Part shown: positions 6,234 to 7,486 of the stretch, piece by piece
Numbering within the stretch: position 1 is the stretch's first letter
How the letters are laid out: the number at the start of each line of letters is the position of its first letter
Assembly: GCA_017621195.1 (NCBI GenBank)
Contig: JAGATO010000126.1
Location: forward strand, 1-7,486
DNA from: Bacillota bacterium
GTDB lineage: Bacteria; Bacillota; Clostridia; Peptostreptococcales; Anaerovoracaceae
Length of the DNA stretch: 7,486 nucleotides
Direction: 5' to 3'
The notes under the pieces: generated by a model
Databases searched by the model: none
What the model saw: only the letters and a program-made list of their open reading frames with translations
What the model was told of the DNA's origin: nothing
Position numbers and translations under genes: made by a program

Positions 6234-6269
6234 ACTTCAGGATATGCGTCGGAGCGCTCCTTCATTCTC

Positions 6270-6800
6270 CTATTTTTCGGAATCCATCTGCGCCTGATAG
6301 ATCATGTCCTTGATCTCGCCGCGGTTATCGGAGATCGTGGTGTTGATCTTTTCAAAGGTGTCCTGAATGTGGTTGAACATGTCGTTGAAGTAAGCCGCAT
6401 TCAGCTGATCCATCTTATCCTGGAAGTTGTATAAGATGCTGTCCACGTATTCGAAGGTGCTCAGCTTTAAACTTCTGGCATTGGCATCCGCCACGCGCAT
6501 GATCTCATCCGCTCTCTTCTTGGCCTTGACGGTAATGTCATCCTGCTCCACCATGGCCTCCGCCTGTGCCTTGGCGTCCCTCAAAATGGTTTCGTATTCC
6601 GCCTTGGCTTCGTCCAGAATTCGCTGGCGCTCGTCCTTGATCCACTTCGCCTGTTCGATTTCATCCGGCAGCTCCACGCGGATCTCCTTGACGATCTCCA
6701 ACAGCTCATCCGAATCCACCATGATCTTTCCCGACAGGGGAAATCCCGGCGCCGTATCTACAATTTCTTCAATTTCATCGAGCAATTCCAATACCTTCAT
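6270..6800 (-). CDS. Coiled-coil protein of the coaD-ylbJ neighbourhood (unnamed)
   Basis: This is a 176-residue soluble, acidic protein without signal peptide or membrane segment. Residues 1-45 carry two short acidic helices around a Gly/Pro-containing turn (DTAPGFPLSGK, 15-25). Residues 46-115 are a charged heptad-like helix rich in Ala, Glu, Lys and Asp, resembling the stalk subunits of rotary ATPases (F0 subunit b, V-type E/H), which is why homologues are often labelled ATPase. No Walker motif is present, so ATPase activity is not supported. Residues 116-176 are a second helical region with Phe/Tyr/Met (FEYVDSILYNFQDKMDQL at 116-133). The start is supported by GGGAGG at 6809-6814, inside the coaD end, and only one base separates the coaD stop from this ATG. 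The gene is commonly found here in Clostridia. A scaffold or DivIVA-like role is possible but unproven. Confidence 0.85.
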   Translation of the reverse strand: MKVLELLDEIEEIVDTAPGFPLSGKIMVDSDELLEIVKEIRVELPDEIEQAKWIKDERQRILDEAKAEYETILRDAKAQAEAMVEQDDITVKAKKRADEIMRVADANARSLKLSTFEYVDSILYNFQDKMDQLNAAYFNDMFNHIQDTFEKINTTISDNRGEIKDMIYQAQMDSEK

Positions 6801-6801
6801 C

Positions 6802-7296
6802 TCATTTTCCTCCCTTACCTTCTCGCTTCTCTTTCATGTATTTCAATACATTATCCGGTACCAGTCCTTCCACCGTTCCGCCCAGAAGGAATACTTCTTT
6901 GATCATGCTGGAACTGATGAAGGAATGTTCCGGAGTTGTCATCAAAAAGATGGTCTCGATGCCGTCATCGTATAATCTATCGTTCATCTGTGCCATCTGG
7001 ATTTCATATTCGAAGTCCGTGGTCGCCCGCAGTCCGCGAACCACCGCCTGTATTCCGTTGGAATTGACGTAATCCGCCAGCAGGCCGCTGAAGGAATCCA
7101 CCTCCACATTGTTCAGATGCGCTGTGGCTTCGCGAATCATATCCATCCGCTCCTGAACTGTAAAATACGGCACTTTCGATTTATTCTCCACCACGCCTAC
7201 CACGATGGTATCGCAGAGGGCCGACGCGCGGTTGATCAGATCCAGATGTCCGCAGGTAATCGGATCAAAGGATCCGGCAAATAACGCTTTTTTCAT
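6802..7296 (-). CDS. coaD: Pantetheine-phosphate adenylyltransferase
   Basis: This 164-residue enzyme joins ATP and 4'-phosphopantetheine to make dephospho-CoA, the penultimate step of CoA synthesis. Family length is about 160. The nucleotidyltransferase signature GSFDPITCGHLD spans 8-19 with His17 of the TxGH motif; Cys15 stands where Asn is common. Substrate residues visible are Lys41, Arg87 and Arg90 in VVRGLR, EYEIQMAQMN (96-105), and ISSSMIKE (127-134). The start is ATG 7294-7296, one base after the rsmD stop, with a moderate purine-rich GAAGAGGA upstream. The next gene begins one base past its stop, so the three genes are probably cotranscribed and translationally coupled. The rsmD-coaD pair is conserved across bacteria. 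Confidence 0.98.
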   Translation of the reverse strand: MKKALFAGSFDPITCGHLDLINRASALCDTIVVGVVENKSKVPYFTVQERMDMIREATAHLNNVEVDSFSGLLADYVNSNGIQAVVRGLRATTDFEYEIQMAQMNDRLYDDGIETIFLMTTPEHSFISSSMIKEVFLLGGTVEGLVPDNVLKYMKEKREGKGGK

Positions 7297-7297
7297 C

Positions 7298-7486
7298 TCA
7301 GTCTATGTCCTCTTCTTCTTCCGGATATCCATACACGGTGACGAGAATGGTTCCGTATTTTCGTTCTTTGATGACGTTCAGGCCACAGATTTCCTGCGGC
7401 AGAGGGTCGTCTGCCAGATGCTCGGCAACCACGATCCCCCAGGACGCCAATACGCCACATTCCGCAATGCGCTTCAGGCAATCGGG
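7298..7486 (-). CDS. rsmD: 16S rRNA (guanine-966-N2)-methyltransferase, C-terminal end (partial)
   Basis: The frame is open from the right edge to TGA at 7298-7300, giving the last 62 residues. The segment WGIVVAEH (16-23) is the late beta strand of the Rossmann-type methyltransferase fold, and VIKERKYGTILVTVY (38-52) is the family's characteristic final strand pair. A short acidic tail (PEEEEDID) follows. The catalytic NPPY motif and the SAM-binding site lie beyond the window. RsmD methylates G966 of 16S rRNA in small-subunit assembly. Position directly before coaD, with one base between them, strongly supports the call, since rsmD-coaD is a very common bacterial gene pair. Confidence 0.88.
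   Translation of the reverse strand, partial: PDCLKRIAECGVLASWGIVVAEHLADDPLPQEICGLNVIKERKYGTILVTVYGYPEEEEDID

Noticed and set aside
6251..6260. Palindrome GGAGCGCTCC before ylbJ
   Set aside because: Ten bases is short enough to arise by chance, there is no loop for an RNA hairpin, and no regulator is suggested.
1..7486. Mobile elements, CRISPR arrays, tRNA or rRNA genes, phage or defence genes
   Set aside because: No transposase, direct-repeat array, cloverleaf or defence domain was seen. The window is nearly filled by conserved housekeeping genes, with the largest gap about 150 bases.

Overview
The window is a stretch of housekeeping chromosome from a Firmicutes bacterium, most likely class Clostridia and from a spore-forming lineage. 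The evidence is a YlbJ-family sporulation membrane protein, the Firmicutes-type tRNA acetylating enzyme TmcAL, acetate kinase, a zinc-ribbon L32 protein, strong AGGAGG ribosome-binding sites and sigma-A-like promoters. Coding DNA is moderately GC-rich and the intergenic gaps are clearly AT-rich. I cannot name a genus. I see no mobile element, CRISPR array, tRNA or rRNA.

Left end (1-1998). Two divergent genes share a 120-bp gap. On the minus strand is the N-terminal third or so of an FtsK/SpoIIIE DNA translocase, running off the left edge. On the plus strand is a complete dapA (4-hydroxy-tetrahydrodipicolinate synthase, lysine/diaminopimelate pathway). The gap holds an extended -10 promoter for ftsK and a dyad just downstream of its likely start point. 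A near-symmetric hairpin at 1969-1998 lies between the convergent ends of dapA and rpmF and can terminate both.

Middle and right (2030-7486). Everything is on the minus strand, transcribed from right to left: rsmD (3' end only), coaD, an unnamed coiled-coil protein, ylbJ, tmcAL, ackA, rpmF. The first five are packed with 1-nt gaps or a 4-nt overlap, except for a 36-nt gap before ylbJ, and look like one operon. ackA and rpmF each have an added promoter of their own. The rpmF promoter is a perfect TTGACA-N17-TATAAT, and its ribosome-binding site is fully complementary to the 16S 3' end.

How the genes fit together. The block mixes RNA and translation functions (RsmD for 16S rRNA, TmcAL for tRNA-Met, L32 for the ribosome) with CoA and acetyl metabolism (CoaD makes the CoA precursor, AckA interconverts acetate and acetyl-phosphate, TmcAL uses acetate as substrate). 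This gene order is widely conserved in Clostridia. Compared with the usual order, the DUF177 (YceD-like) gene normally between ackA and rpmF is missing, and plsX does not follow rpmF. I found no convincing undescribed system. The points worth a second look are the regulatory gaps, the break in the ackA-rpmF-plsX neighbourhood, substitutions in DapA signature motifs, and the unnamed coiled-coil gene.
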